Shown here: positions 10,485 to 21,671 of the stretch, piece by piece
Position numbering within the stretch: position 1 is the stretch's first letter
Layout of the letters: every line of letters begins with the position of its first letter
Assembly: GCA_009809945.1 (NCBI GenBank)
Contig: WTPW01002498.1
Location: 5,830 to 69,829, forward strand
DNA: 64,000 bases
Reading direction: 5' to 3'
Source: Gigaspora margarita
Lineage: Eukaryota; Glomeromycota; Glomeromycetes; Diversisporales; Gigasporaceae
Translations under genes and position numbers: made by a program
Notes under the pieces: model-generated
Databases searched by the model: none
Told to the model about the DNA's origin: nothing
The model's input: the letters and a program-made list of their open reading frames with translations, nothing else

Positions 10485-11033
10485 CTATATGTTTCCAAAA
10501 ATAAGCTACCTTTTTTTGAATGATTTTGGACATAAAAATCTGAGATAGCTTATTTTTAGATATAATCGATTTTTGGTCAGTCACCAATAGTTGCTACATA
10601 GTAAAGTCTAAATTTTACTATGTAAATCGATTATTAGTGCTTAGTAAACTTGTTTAGGAGCCTAAACTACACATATACTGAATGTTTCATCAAAATAGGA
10701 GTACTTTTTATTATTTGACTTTTAATTTTAACATTTATTAAATATATTTTGTTAATAAAATATTAATCTTTTCATTGAAAGTTAATATTAAAATCCAATT
10801 AATAATGAGTTCTTCAATTTTGTTATAAATTTCAGAGAATATGTATTTTGATTTTATAAAAAGTTTACTTGAGCAACTTTAATTAATTTGCTTATTAAAG
10901 TTTGGACTTTACTATATAGCAACTTTTATCGATTGTAGGATAGCTTATTTTTGGACCAAAGATGTTCTTGAGTTTTTTGACCAATAGAAGGGAGAAGTTT
11001 ATTTTCAGAAGTAGTTTATTTTTGGCAATATCA
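10485..11033. mobile_element. ~545-bp TA-flanked MITE, first in element at 10.2 kb
   Basis: Left end TA|CTATATGTTTCC followed by AAAATAAGCTACC. The right end carries the complementary GTAGTTTATTTTTGGCAATAT. Internal dyads include TACATAGTAAAGTCTAAATT and a TTGAACGTAAAAATTAAAA region. Members of this family also lie at 11046, 12260, 24922, 25475, 33990 and 59011. A shorter relative (17610) shows an experimentally useful empty site. TA duplication points to Tc1/mariner-type transposition. Confidence 0.75.
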
Positions 11034-11045
11034 ATATATATATTA

Positions 11046-11587
11046 CTGTCTGAAATAAGCTACATTTTTTGAACGATTTTGGACACAAATCCAGAAGTAC
11101 TTATTTTTAGATAAAATTAATTTTTGGTCAATCACCAATAGTAGTTACATAGTAAAGTCTAAATCCTACTATGTAAATATATTATAGGCGCTTATGTAAC
11201 CTTATATGAGAGACTAAACTACAATTGTTCTGAAAATTTTATCAAAATATAAGTAGTTTTTATTATTTAACTTTTAATTTTTATGTTCAACAAATATATT
11301 TGTTAATAAAATTTTAATCTGTTCATTGAACGTAAATTTTAAAATCAAATTAATAAAAAGTTCTTCAATTTCTTTGTAAATTTTAAGTTATATGTATTTT
11401 GATCTCCTGAATAAGGTTATATAAGCGAGTTTAATCAATTTACTTAGTAAAATTTGGACTTTACTATGTAGCAACTTTTATTGATCGTGGTTAATTTATT
11501 TGCAGATCAAAGACATTTTTGCATTTCTTAACCAAAAGAGATAGAATAGTTTATTTTCAGTGGTAGCTTATTTTCAGCAATATACAG
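11046..11587. mobile_element. ~545-bp TA-flanked MITE, second in element at 10.2 kb
   Basis: Left end TTA|CTGTCTGAAATAAGCTAC, right end GTAGCTTATTTTCAGCAATATACAG|TA. It lies only about 12 bp from the preceding MITE in the same orientation. Confidence 0.75.
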
Positions 11588-11929
11588 TATTCAAATTCAA
11601 ACTAGTTTGCAAACTTCAAACTCAAACCCAAACCAAACTCAAATTTAACTAAAAAGTTTGCTTCAAATCAAACTCAAATATTTTTTTTAATACTAGTTTG
11701 AGATTGGGTTTGATTTAAAATCAAATCAAACTCAAACATGGCCTAAAGTTTGATTTGATCCAGGTTTGTAGAAACCCTAACCAAATTACAAGAATTTTGG
11801 TTATAATTTATATTAATAATTTAATTAATTTTGTCAATTGCCAATTTCTGATATTTATTTGCTATTTTCTTATTGTAATAAAATAGCTTAGATGTACTAA
11901 TATTTAAAATAAAATTTTATTATGAATTA

Positions 11930-12156
11930 GGTTATACAAAGCTAATTTTTCAGTTTGTATAAAATAAAATCAGAAAATTTTGAAGATTTTTCAAATTTAT
12001 CAGATAATTTCAGAAAATTAAGATCACTATCAGGTGATACAGAAGAAAAATTAAATAGCAAAAATAGCATAATTGGTACAATTAGAATTTAAAATTTTTT
12101 TTTTTAAAAAAATTGGATTGTGGGTTATACAAATGAAAAATTAACTTTGTATAGCC
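11930..12156. mobile_element. 227-bp MITE, PIF/Harbinger-like
   Basis: TIRs GGTTATACAAAGCTAATTTT and, at the right end, the complement of GGCTATACAAAGTTAATTTT. TTA flanks both sides (11927-11929 and 12157-12159), the usual 3-bp TWA duplication of PIF/Harbinger elements. The match to that superfamily rests on TSD and TIR only. Confidence 0.65.
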
Positions 12157-12259
12157 TTAAGAAAAGTGCAATAAATTACATGATTAGGGTTTATATAGGT
12201 TCTAACCCTCTAGTAATAGGATTATTGACCAATCAAGTTTTATAATATTTAAAAAACTT

Positions 12260-12670
12260 AAAAATATCTTTGATCTGAAAATAAAATACTCCACAATCGA
12301 CAAAAGTTACTACATAGTAAAGTCTAAATTTTACTAAGCAAATCGATTAAAATCACTTAAGTAAAGTTATTCAGAAGGTTAAATATACTTACTATAAATT
12401 TTTATAAGTATTAGAGAAATTTTTATTAATTGACTTTTGATTTTTACATTCAACAGAAAAATTAAAATTTTTTTATTCAACGAACGTAAAAATTAAAAGT
12501 TAAATAATAAAAAATTGTTTAATTTTAATAATAATTTTAGAGTATGTGTATTTTGGTCTTTCAAACAAGTTTAATTAATCGATAATTATTGATTAACATA
12601 GTAGAATTTAGACTTTACTATGTAGCAACTATCTACGATTAACTAAAAATCGATTTATTTTAATATTATT
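12260..12670. mobile_element. Degraded copy of the ~545-bp TA-flanked MITE
   Basis: Carries the family's internal blocks (CTACATAGTAAAGTCTAAAT, TTCAACGAACGTAAAAATTA, GACTTTACTATGTAGCAACT), but both termini are lost or heavily mutated. Confidence 0.6.
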
Positions 12671-13289
12671 AGCTATTTATACTATATATATATAGGATGT
12701 GATAGATAGTGGACCCCCTAGAAAATTACATGATTTACTGCATTTGTCTAAGTATTGTATTCCCTACTTTATTGAGATCAATATTTTAGACTAATATTAA
12801 CTTGATTATAGGCTAAATTATTTATTATACCAAACAGATAATTAAATAGTATATTGAATTTAATATCAGAAACAAAATGATTTATATCATGAGTTGTATA
12901 GTTTATAGCCATTTTTAGTGATGTATATCTGCTGAATCTTATAATTGATTGAATATACTAAAATAATAAACTTTGTACTTAACATTACGATAGGACCCTA
13001 GATATTTGTTATAACTTATCTGCATGAATTTAGACATTTTTGCTATCTCTAAAATCAAGTAAATTTGCTAAAAGTTGGATTATTATATATAATTTTATAG
13101 TATTTTGCTAAAAAGTAAATTATAACATCTAGCATCAGGTAAATAAATATAGTGCAAATTTTTTAAAAATATAATTAATAAAAATCTGTATATGTAAAAT
13201 ATATAAATTTGTTTTTGAATATGTAAAACCTCTTTTGAACATGTAAAATATGTAAAACACACTTTTATTTTTGAATATATAAATTCAAA
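12671..13289. other. AT-rich stretch with a weak R1-like fragment
   Basis: TTTGCTAAAA blocks at 13050-13130 resemble repeat R1. Short TATGTAAAA repeats lie at 13180-13260. No gene was seen. Confidence 0.4.
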
Positions 13290-14530
13290 ATAAAAATCTT
13301 AACTTTGAGCAAAGATATCTTAGCAACTACTTGATCAAATTCAATGATTGCTAAGATACCTTCACTCAAAGTTTTAGAAAAAAATCAAAATATCTATTAA
13401 AATACAAACTGTATTAAATTTTTCTAAAACTTTGGGCAAAGGTATCTTAGCAACCACCTGATCAAATTTGATAAAAATTTATTTATTTGAGTCCTATAGG
13501 TCCATAGAATTCAGATAAAAAATTTTTATTGAATTTGATCATATAGTTGCTAAGATACCTTCACTCAAGTTTTAGAAAAACCAAAACTTCTATCAAAAAC
13601 AAGCTATACTAAATTTTTCTAAAACTTTGAGCGAAGGTATACAATCAATAATCAAATTTGATGAAAATTTTTTTATTTGAATTTTATGAATCCATAGAAT
13701 TCAAATAAAAAATTTTATAGAATTTGATCAAGTGGTTGCAGAGATATCTTTGATCAAAGTTTTAAAGAATTTTAAACACATATCACATAACAGATATGTT
13801 TAAATTTGTTGACAAAACTTTGATCAAGAATATCTCTGCAACCACTTGATCAAATTTGATGAAATTTTTTTATTTGATTTCTATAGATTCATAGAATTCA
13901 AATAAAAATTTTATCAAATTTGATTAGGTAGTTGCAGAGATATCCTTGATCAAAGTTTTGTCAAAAATTTAACTGTATTTGTGTATTTTAAAATTTTTTA
14001 AAACTTTGATCAAAGTTATCTTTGCAACCACTTGATCAAATTTGATAAAAAATTTTTTATTTGAATTCTATGGATCTATAGAATTCAAATAAAACATTTT
14101 TTTTATTAAATTTGATCATGTGGTTGCAGAGATATCTTTAATCAAATTTTAGAGAATTTCAAAACACGTATCATATAACAGATATATTTAAATTTGTTAA
14201 CAAAGCTTTGATCAAGGATATCTCTGCAACTGCTAAATCAAATTTGATAAAATTTTTTATTTGAAATCTATGGATCCATAAAATTCAAATAAAAATTTTT
14301 TATCAAATTTGATTAGTAGTTGCAGAAATATTCTTGATTAAAGTTTTGTTAAAAATTTAAACATATCTGTCATATAATATATATTTTGTAATTTTCTAAA
14401 ATTTCATCAAAAATATCTTCACACTACCTGATAAAATTTGATAAAGATTTTTTATTTGAATTCTAAGGATCTGTGGAATTTAAATAAAAAAATTTCATCA
14501 AATTTGATTAGAAGAGAATTTCAAAATATA
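13290..14530. repeat. Palindromic satellite, ~194-bp units
   Basis: At least six tandem units. Each is itself an inverted repeat centred on GAATTCTATGGATCCATAGA-like sequence and flanked by AAATTTTTTATTTGAATT. Arms read TTTGATCAAGTGGTTGCAGA, then a GATATC(C)TTGATCAAAGTTTT part. Centres lie near 13500, 13690, 13886, 14074, 14274 and 14468, giving spacings of 188-200 bp. Further units occur at 16075-16440 and 17085-17190, so the array was longer before insertions broke it. Confidence 0.8.
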
Positions 14531-14539
14531 TATCACATT

Positions 14540-16062
14540 GTCAATCTAGAATTTTACCTCTTTAAAAAAATGCTAGAGACTAAAGCGACTATTGCAGGGA
14601 GATACTTTATATAATCTACACTAATTACTGTGGTATGCAAGGGTCAGAAGGGATACTGTTATTTAGGCAGTATTTTGTAAAAAGGCTTGGCAGATTTGCA
14701 ATTACAAAAAAGGCCACAATTAATAGTATATGAAGATACTAAAAATTAAATAATTGTATTTCATGAAGACATACTACTTCACTTATTTTTTATTCAATAA
14801 ACTAGAAATTTTTCTCTCTGCTTTTCAGCAAAAAAAAACCTTGAGTATTTATACATGTTTGTCCAATATAAATAAATATAATAATAAAGAATTCTATATA
14901 ATAAATATATTTGATATATGCTAAATATAATGAATATAGTAAATATAATAAAGATAATAAATATACTATATATATCCTAATATCGGCTATATTAGATATG
15001 TAAATTATAATTATCAAAACTGTTATGTTCCAAATATCTAAAATGTCAAATATGTATGTGATTGACTCAAATGTCTAGGATTAATCAAAATGTCTACAAT
15101 TCCTCAAAATATCTAATATTTGGTATCACAGGTAGTGCAGCATTAATTGACCAATAAGATTTGGGTACAATATAACATTTTGTAAGAACCAAACATTCAA
15201 TTTTATCTAGCTTGGGCTAGAACAATCCAATCAAGATAATTTTAGTACTATTGAAAGCTTGCATCGAGACAGTCACAATAGTAGTAGTTTGAGTAAATTC
15301 TGATTACTAGGTCACTAGTTATTGTCATTATATATTGTAGCCATTTTTATAGCATAGCAGAAGTTCATTTTGATTGGCTGTTTAAATACCTGGAAAAAAT
15401 ATAGATCATTCTCCGGATAAAGTATCAGCTATATTGTGTCTTACAATATATTCATAATAACTAATTTATATTTCACAATGTATACAATATTATTCATTTC
15501 ACAATAAGTACACTATTTATTATACAACAAACTACTCTAAGTTTCGCAATACAATTAGCTAAATAATAACATACACAAACATTTCTAAATACTGCTACTA
15601 TAAAATGTTGTATTTATAAACTACTCAATGATCTAAATATAATAAAAAAAGAGAGTTTGGAATATTAGTTTCAAATATGTAGTACTTTTTACTTCTAGAA
15701 AACAAGTAGAACTAGTTGAGACAAAATCTTGCAACTTTCACTTACTAATTGCTTAGGTCGCCAAAGCACTTTCTGACCTTTCAAAACTTTCACTTCTCAT
15801 CTAGTTTTTGAAACTATTGCATCCTACTACATCCCATGTTAAAAAACAAAAAGTCTAAAGGCAAAATATTTTGACTCAAGTTGGTTTTTTATTTTGTATT
15901 TCAAAAAATTTTTTTCATATAACATGACGATTTTTACTTATAAAAGTACTTTAAAAATTACAATTGATTGTATAAAAAAAAGATCATCATCAATCATAAT
16001 TACTCTAATTTTAGCCAATCAAACAAACTTCTGCTAGGCTTATTTTTATAGGTTTAACAGCA
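14540..16062. repeat. Repeat family F, copy 1, inserted in the satellite
   Basis: Separates satellite sequence ending TATATATCACA (~14543) from satellite sequence resuming CATGATAGATATG (~16059). Parts match 19480-19795 and 20852-21130, including ATTAAAAGTATATGAAGATACTA-type and CTGATTACTRG(A)TCAMKAGTTAT-type blocks. It contains the MITE at 15351-16040. The minus-strand frame near 14802-15017 is AT-driven and not supported. The exact ends are uncertain. Confidence 0.45.
15351..16040. mobile_element. 690-bp MITE, MULE-type, 9-bp TSD (copy 2)
   Basis: Second copy of the element at 4920-5659. TIRs AGCATAGCAGAAGTTCATTT / complement of AGCCTAGCAGAAGTTTG. Flanking 9-mers CATTTTTAT (15342-15350) and TATTTTTAT (16041-16049) match at 8 of 9. 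Interior similarity to copy 1 is clear throughout, for instance ATAGATCATTCTCCRGATAA and GTTTGGAATATTAGTTTCAA. Confidence 0.85.
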
Positions 16063-16074
16063 TGATAGATATGT

Positions 16075-16440
16075 TTAAATTTTTGACAAAACTTTGATCA
16101 AGAATATCTCTGCAACTACTAATCAAATTTGATGAAAATTATTTTATTTGAATTCTACCGATCCTTAAAATTCAAATAAAAAATTTTTATCGAATGTGAT
16201 CAGATGGTTGCTAAGATACCTTCACTAAAAGTTTTATCAAAAATTTAAATGTATCTGTCATATAATATGCATTTTGAAATACTCTAAAATTTTAATCAAA
16301 GATATCTTTGCAACTACTTGATCAAATTCAATAAAAATTTTTTATTTTATTCTACAAATATATAGAATTCAAATAAAAAAATTTTTCATCAAATTTGGTC
16401 AAAAACTCGTAGAGATATCTTTGATAAAAAATTTTTCTAT
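16075..16440. repeat. Palindromic satellite, two more ~194-bp units
   Basis: Dyad centres near 16160 and 16357, with the same arms as the array at 13290-14530. These units resume the array after repeat F and the MITE inside it. Confidence 0.7.
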
Positions 16441-17589
16441 TTCCAATATGTATATTATAAAGAAGCTGTGCTAAGTGAAAAAACCTTTATGGAATAAAAA
16501 TTTAATAGGAGTTACCCAATAAAACCTGATGCATTTAATGTACTTATTTGAATTGATACTTTTTTAAAATAAAATTTTTAGCCTATTCTCTATTGATTAT
16601 ATTAGTGCATGATAACTTGTTTCATTTAAACTTATAAAAATCTAGCCTGTAATAGTAATTTTTCTGTTTTCATCAAAATTGAAAATTTTAAAAAATTCTA
16701 AATCTGGAAGCAAATTGAAAAATCATCATAACTTCGTAAATATTAATCTGTTTTTGATAAATTTTTAACTGATAACTCTCAAATACCTATTCTATCAACT
16801 TATATAGTTACATTTTGGAGGTTTCATTTTGAGAAAGTAATTTTAAAAGTATTTGAAGTTTAAGCAAAAACTTGCAAAAATGTATGTGTCCAAATTTACA
16901 AAAACATTAATATCTTCATGAGTTTTCAATATTTATTTATAAAATTTAAGATTCTATTAGTCAATAATATGCACTACAAGTAGTATAGTAAAATTTCTTG
17001 TAAATCATCACCAAATAGTGGGTTATTTTAAAAAAGCAAAAAAACATATTACAAAGAAGCTGTATTGAAATTGTTTACAGGAACTTTCATCAAAGATATC
17101 TCCATAAGTGCTTGACCAAATTTGATGTAAATTTTTTATTTTAATTCTATGAATCCATAGAATTCAAATAAAAAATTTTTAAAAATATTATGATTTTCAA
17201 AATTTTACAAATTGATTCTAACTTTGTGCTTTAAATAACTTATTCAGCATATTAAAATACATCATGCTAGTATATTTAATTTTATATTTATTGAAAATTT
17301 CAGAGAAGTTACTACTATATAATAATTACTATAATTATTATATGAATTACTAACTAATTTGCTTAATAATAACCCTGCACAATGGCATTATATAATTATT
17401 TGTTTGTCGACATACAATTATGATCAATGATCATAATATATATGCAAGTTGCTATTAATACTAAAGCCTGTTTATATACTACAACTACTTTTACTTATTT
17501 CCAATTATAATTAATTATAATTTTGCTCCATATAGTCTTTAATAACTTGTTATATCTGGATCTCATTATAGTATGACTTAACTTATTAT
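16441..17589. other. AT-rich stretch with one isolated satellite unit
   Basis: A single dyad unit of the 194-bp satellite lies at 17085-17190. The rest has no supported gene or repeat boundary. Confidence 0.45.
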
Positions 17590-18115
17590 AATGATTCTTG
17601 CAAAATGTACCGTATGTTTCCGAAAATAAGCTACCTCCAAAAGAAGCTACCCCCCAGATTTTCAGAAAAATTTTTAAAGAAATCGTTAACTGTCGTTACA
17701 TATAAAACTTTTTTTTTACTTAGTAAACTTCAAAAGTGCGATTAAGTAAAGTTGTTCGGAATAACAAAATACACCTACTATAAAAATTTCATAGCATTCG
17801 GACAACTTTTTATTAGTACATTTTTCAATTTTTCAAAATATTTAACAATCCAAAAATAAGCTACCCCCACGTTTTTTTGTGTAACTTTTTGGCCAAAAAG
17901 GGTAGCTTGTTTTCGGACAAATACGGTAAGTAAATTGCTAAAAATAAAATATAACATATGTAAAATCTTAGTAATTTGACAAAATATTCAATTATGGCCC
18001 TTTTTAAAATTAACTTGAATTAATTTTGCTAAAATTTAAATTTGTACCTTAGATCAAATTTGAATCAATTTGCTAAAAAAAATATAACATATATTAGAGA
18101 TGTCCGGGTCCTATT
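17590..18115. repeat. Dispersed repeat R1, copy split by a MITE
   Basis: Matches 3263-3475 on both sides of an inserted MITE (17610-17926). The left part ends ...GCAAAATGTA and the right part resumes TAAGTAAATTGCTAAAAATA, against GCAAAATGTAGGTAATTTGC in the unbroken copy. Confidence 0.75.
17610..17926. mobile_element. 317-bp TA-flanked MITE
   Basis: Starts CCGTATGTTTCCGAAAATAA, then GCTACC, and ends with the near-perfect complement (CCGTATTTGTCCGAAAACAA). Both sides are flanked by TA. The paired empty site at ~3280 supports a TA target duplication, as in Tc1/mariner elements. It shares its terminal motif with the ~545-bp MITE family but has a different, shorter interior. Confidence 0.85.
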
Positions 18116-18867
18116 ATGATGTGTATCTCATAATACTATATTTGTTTATTGTATTGAAATTGTAAAACCCAAGATCACTTTAACAGGTTTTTTTTTATTA
18201 AAGTACATAATGATTATATACAAAGCAGATTTACTATCTTGCAACTCAGGTTTCACTCTAATATAATAATTATATCAAAATTACAGTAGTTTTTGATAAT
18301 ATAATTTTTGGCTAGTATATTGTTTTAGTATAATTTTAGAAAAATAAGAATCAAAATTTGGCAATAATCATCACAAAATTTATCACATGTCCTATTAATT
18401 TTCAAATCAGCTACAAGTAACTGAATTCAATAGAGAATATAACTATCTACATCAGAGTTATTTAACATTTCTAAATTAGACTTTATGTATAACTTCCAAA
18501 AGTATAATTTAGAATTTTAATGAATTAAGCTTAATCCTAGCCATTATTTAAACAATGCTCTAAGTGTTATTTTATATTTATACAACTTATTGAAGAATTA
18601 ATTTCAAATAGCCTTATGCATAATCATGCAAATAATGCATTTTGTTTTATATTTAGATTCATTAAAAGACTTTCCAAATAGTGGATATTGATAATGAATA
18701 GTATTATACATATAATAAGCCCAATAATAATAATTTTACATCTAAATGAAATAATGATATACTATTGTTTAAAAAAAATAATAGTACTATAAATAAAATA
18801 AAATAGTAAAAATAATTTTCTTTAAATTTTGTACTAATTTATTCCACCACAATGCATGCATTTAAGT
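18116..18867. other. AT-rich stretch, nothing recognised
   Basis: No gene, RNA or clear repeat boundary was seen. Confidence 0.45.
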
Positions 18868-18951
18868 TGAATAAAGTGGAAATGATAAATAAAATAGAAA
18901 CATTGAATAAAGTAGAAATGTCAAATAAAGTAGAAATGTTAAATAAAATAG
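18868..18951. repeat. 18-bp tandem array, about 4.7 units
   Basis: Consensus TRAATAAARTAGAAATGT, repeated four times plus a partial unit, with exact 18-bp spacing. Confidence 0.75.
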
Positions 18952-19225
18952 TGTAAAATGGTTTTTTTTAAAAGTTTTTTTTACATTTTATACAATATAT
19001 ATTTATGGTATATGGCAGATTATGCATCAAATAGGCTTAATAATTTTTTTATATTTTTATTTTATTTTTTTTTTAGGCTACATTATAATGATTTTATGTA
19101 TAATTAATATTAATAGTATAATACACATGATTGAGTGTTTTGGTATTATGTAGTAATTGATTGTTTATCATTTAGTTAATATATAGATTATCAAAACTTG
19201 CTCCACTTTAGCCAATTTCTATATT

Positions 19226-19450
19226 TGGTATAAATTTTCTAAATTAGTAAAACACAAAAACACTAAAATTACACTAATGCTAAAATACTAAATTGATATT
19301 TCTATAGTTATATATCTGGTTTTTAAGAGGTTTAAGGTATAATCATTATTATTAACTACTATATTTGGTATAAATTTTCTAAATCAGTAGAACACGAAAA
19401 TACTAAAACTACATTAATACTAAAATACTAAATTAGTATTTCTATATTAC
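19226..19450. repeat. Local duplication of a ~95-bp segment
   Basis: Segments at about 19226-19310 and 19358-19445 share ATATTTGGTATAAATTTTCT, then TAAAATACTAAATTRRTATTTC. They are separated by about 50 unique bases. Confidence 0.65.
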
Positions 19451-19479
19451 ATGCCTAGTGTTATCCTTAGATAGTGAAC

Positions 19480-21130
19480 ACTTTGTATAACTTAACAAAG
19501 AAGATTTTTGGCAATTTGCAATTATGAAAGAGACAACAATTAAAAGTATATGAAGATACTAGTAACTGTTTAATTTGTATAGTAAATAATTGTTTTTATT
19601 ATTGAAAAAGTATGAAGACTCAATGTTGAACTTGGGGTCCACATTGGCTACTTTATATATTTTTGTTTTTCACAAATGTAACAGGCTATATTTATTACAT
19701 GTGCAATATATACTATATCTACTACTAAAATAATATATAGTATATATAATAGAAATGTAATATATAAAATAAATAACATATGTATAATAAATAAAATATC
19801 AGTCATCCGATTTGTTACACTATTGTCACATGTAAATTTTTTATATATAAAATTATAAAAAAAACATATAAAATTACTATAAACTTTGAAGAAATGATGT
19901 TCCAAAGTCTACNTATCAACTTAAAATNAAATTCNTNGGNAATATAGAACAAGGGGAGGAGAAAAAGGTAGTACAAAAATCAGATCAAAATTTCACTGAT
20001 TTTGCACAAAACGAAAATGTAATTTTGTAAAAAAACCAATATTTTCCGATTTTAAGATAAGAATCTTATGTAAAATCATGCTCTGAACAACTTTACTTAA
20101 TCGGCGGAATGGGTTACCTTGTAAGAAAAATGGGTTATCTATATGCTAAAGTCAAAATTTTTAACTTTACAAGATAAAACTTTTTTTCATTAGGCAACCT
20201 ACTTTGGGCCCTTAAGCAAAGTTGTTCGGCATGCAATTTTACCACACATTCAAGATTGAAACAGCCTTTTGGACCTTTTACTAAGTGAAAAATGGGTTTA
20301 AAGTTAGAAAAAATTTTTTTAAAAAAAGTTTGTTTAAAAAAAAATTTTTTCTAACTTTAAACCCATTTTTCACTTAGTAAAAGGTCCAAAAAGGCCATTT
20401 CAATCTCAAATGTGTGGTAAAATTACATGCTGAACAACTTTGCTTAAGGGCCCAAAGTAGGTTGCCTAATGAAAAAAAAGTTTTATCCTGTAAAGTTAAA
20501 AATTTTGACTTTAGCATATAGATAACCCATTTTTCTTACAAGGTAACCCACTTCCGCCGATTAAGTAAAGTTGTTCAGAGCATGATTTTACATAAGATTC
20601 TTATTTTAAAATCAGAAAATATTGTTTTTGACGAAGTTACATTTTCGTTTTGTGCAAAATCAGTGAAATTTTGATCCGATTTTTGTACTACCTTTTTCTC
20701 CTCCCCTTGTTCTATATTCCTGAAGAATTTAATTTTAAGTTGATATGTAGACTTTGGAACATCATTTCTTCAAAGTTTATAGTAATTTTATATGTTTTTT
20801 TATAATTTTATATATAAAAAATTTACATGTGACAAATCAGATGACTGATATAGAGTATATATACTATAAATATGATATGTTTTATAAATGCTATATTTAC
20901 TTTTTCACGCAGTAGATCACCTAGCCAATCATATTGTAGATCCTATACTTGATAGTTAATTGGTTCAGATTTTGGCAACCAGTAGTTGTACAGAGATGAT
21001 CTATAGCTCATTAGAACTATCTCGATGAGCTAATCCAAATAGTAATTGTTTTATCAAATTCTGATTACTGGATCAAGAGTTATGCCCATTTTGTGTATTT
21101 TCATAGGTCAACAATACATTGAAAGAATAT
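19480..21130. repeat. Repeat family F, copy 2, split by a large palindrome
   Basis: The left part (19480-19795) resembles 14690-14960 and the right part (20852-21130) resembles 15130-15350. The palindrome 19796-20851 lies between. No coding content is supported. The minus-strand frame at 19648-19905 is AT-driven. Confidence 0.4.
19796..20851. repeat. ~1.06-kb near-perfect palindrome (foldback element), copy 1
   Basis: The left arm from ATATCAGTCATCCGATTTGT is mirrored by the right arm ending ACAAATCAGATGACTGATAT. The arms (~520 bp each) meet at about 20328 with almost no spacer (TTAGAAAAAATTTTTTT against its complement). The left arm has an extra ~11 bases. Several N calls (19912-19942) sit in the left arm where the right arm is clean. 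A divergent relative lies at 42495-43389. No gene is inside. Confidence 0.85.
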
Positions 21131-21139
21131 GTTTTACAA

Positions 21140-21380
21140 AAGTATTTGAAAAAAGTGTTGCAAGTGAACCATTGTATAGAAAGAAGGAACAGTGAAACAG
21201 TATCACACATAAAGAAAAAGAGAAAAAAAGTTCAGAAATAACAAAAGAAGCTTACAAGAATGAAAAAATTTTGAATGATAAAAAAAGAGTAAACATAGAA
21301 AGTTGCCAGATATTAAAAAGTCAAGAAAGAAAACTAAGATTGGCTAATAAGAAAAAAATAAGAACTAGTTTTAAAAAATA
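21140..21380. other. Purine-rich stretch, unassigned
   Basis: The plus strand is strongly A/G-biased (AGAAAAAGAGAAAAAAAGTT and similar). Frames are broken and no family was recognised. A decayed coding exon is possible but unsupported. Confidence 0.25.
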
Positions 21381-21671
21381 ACATTGCTATTAAATCAATT
21401 GAATTAGTAAGCAATTTTATAATTAAAGGTACCAATCTAGGTACATAATTTAATGGTTTGACAAAAGTTCTAAATTATATAATTTAGTGCAATGAGTCAT
21501 ATTTGAGTACCAGTAAGGTAGTTATGGGGTCAGATTTAAACTTTAAGGCATAATATTTAATAGTTAATAGATTAGTTTTATTACACATAGTTTAAATTGA
21601 AATATTCTTAATAAAGTACTAACAAGACTATCAACGAGAAAAAAAAATTTTAACCTTATTATTTATTTAAA

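Larger units (their letters stand above)
10199..11779. mobile_element. hAT-like non-autonomous element (copy 1), with two MITEs inside
   Basis: Starts TAGGGTTCTGAAGTTTGATC and ends in TGTAGAAACCCTA, giving hAT-like TAGGGTT(T)CT termini. Flanking 8-mers ACAAAATC and ACCAAATT match at 6 of 8 positions (degraded). The sub-terminal parts are many CAAACTCAAA-type short repeats. Two MITEs, 10485-11033 and 11046-11587, occupy the centre. The copy at 24637-26216 has the same layout and nearly the same length (1581 against 1580 bp). No transposase is encoded. Confidence 0.8.

Noticed and set aside
13290-14530. Possible CRISPR array
   Set aside because: The repeats are directly adjacent 194-bp palindromes without unique spacers, in eukaryotic-type DNA.
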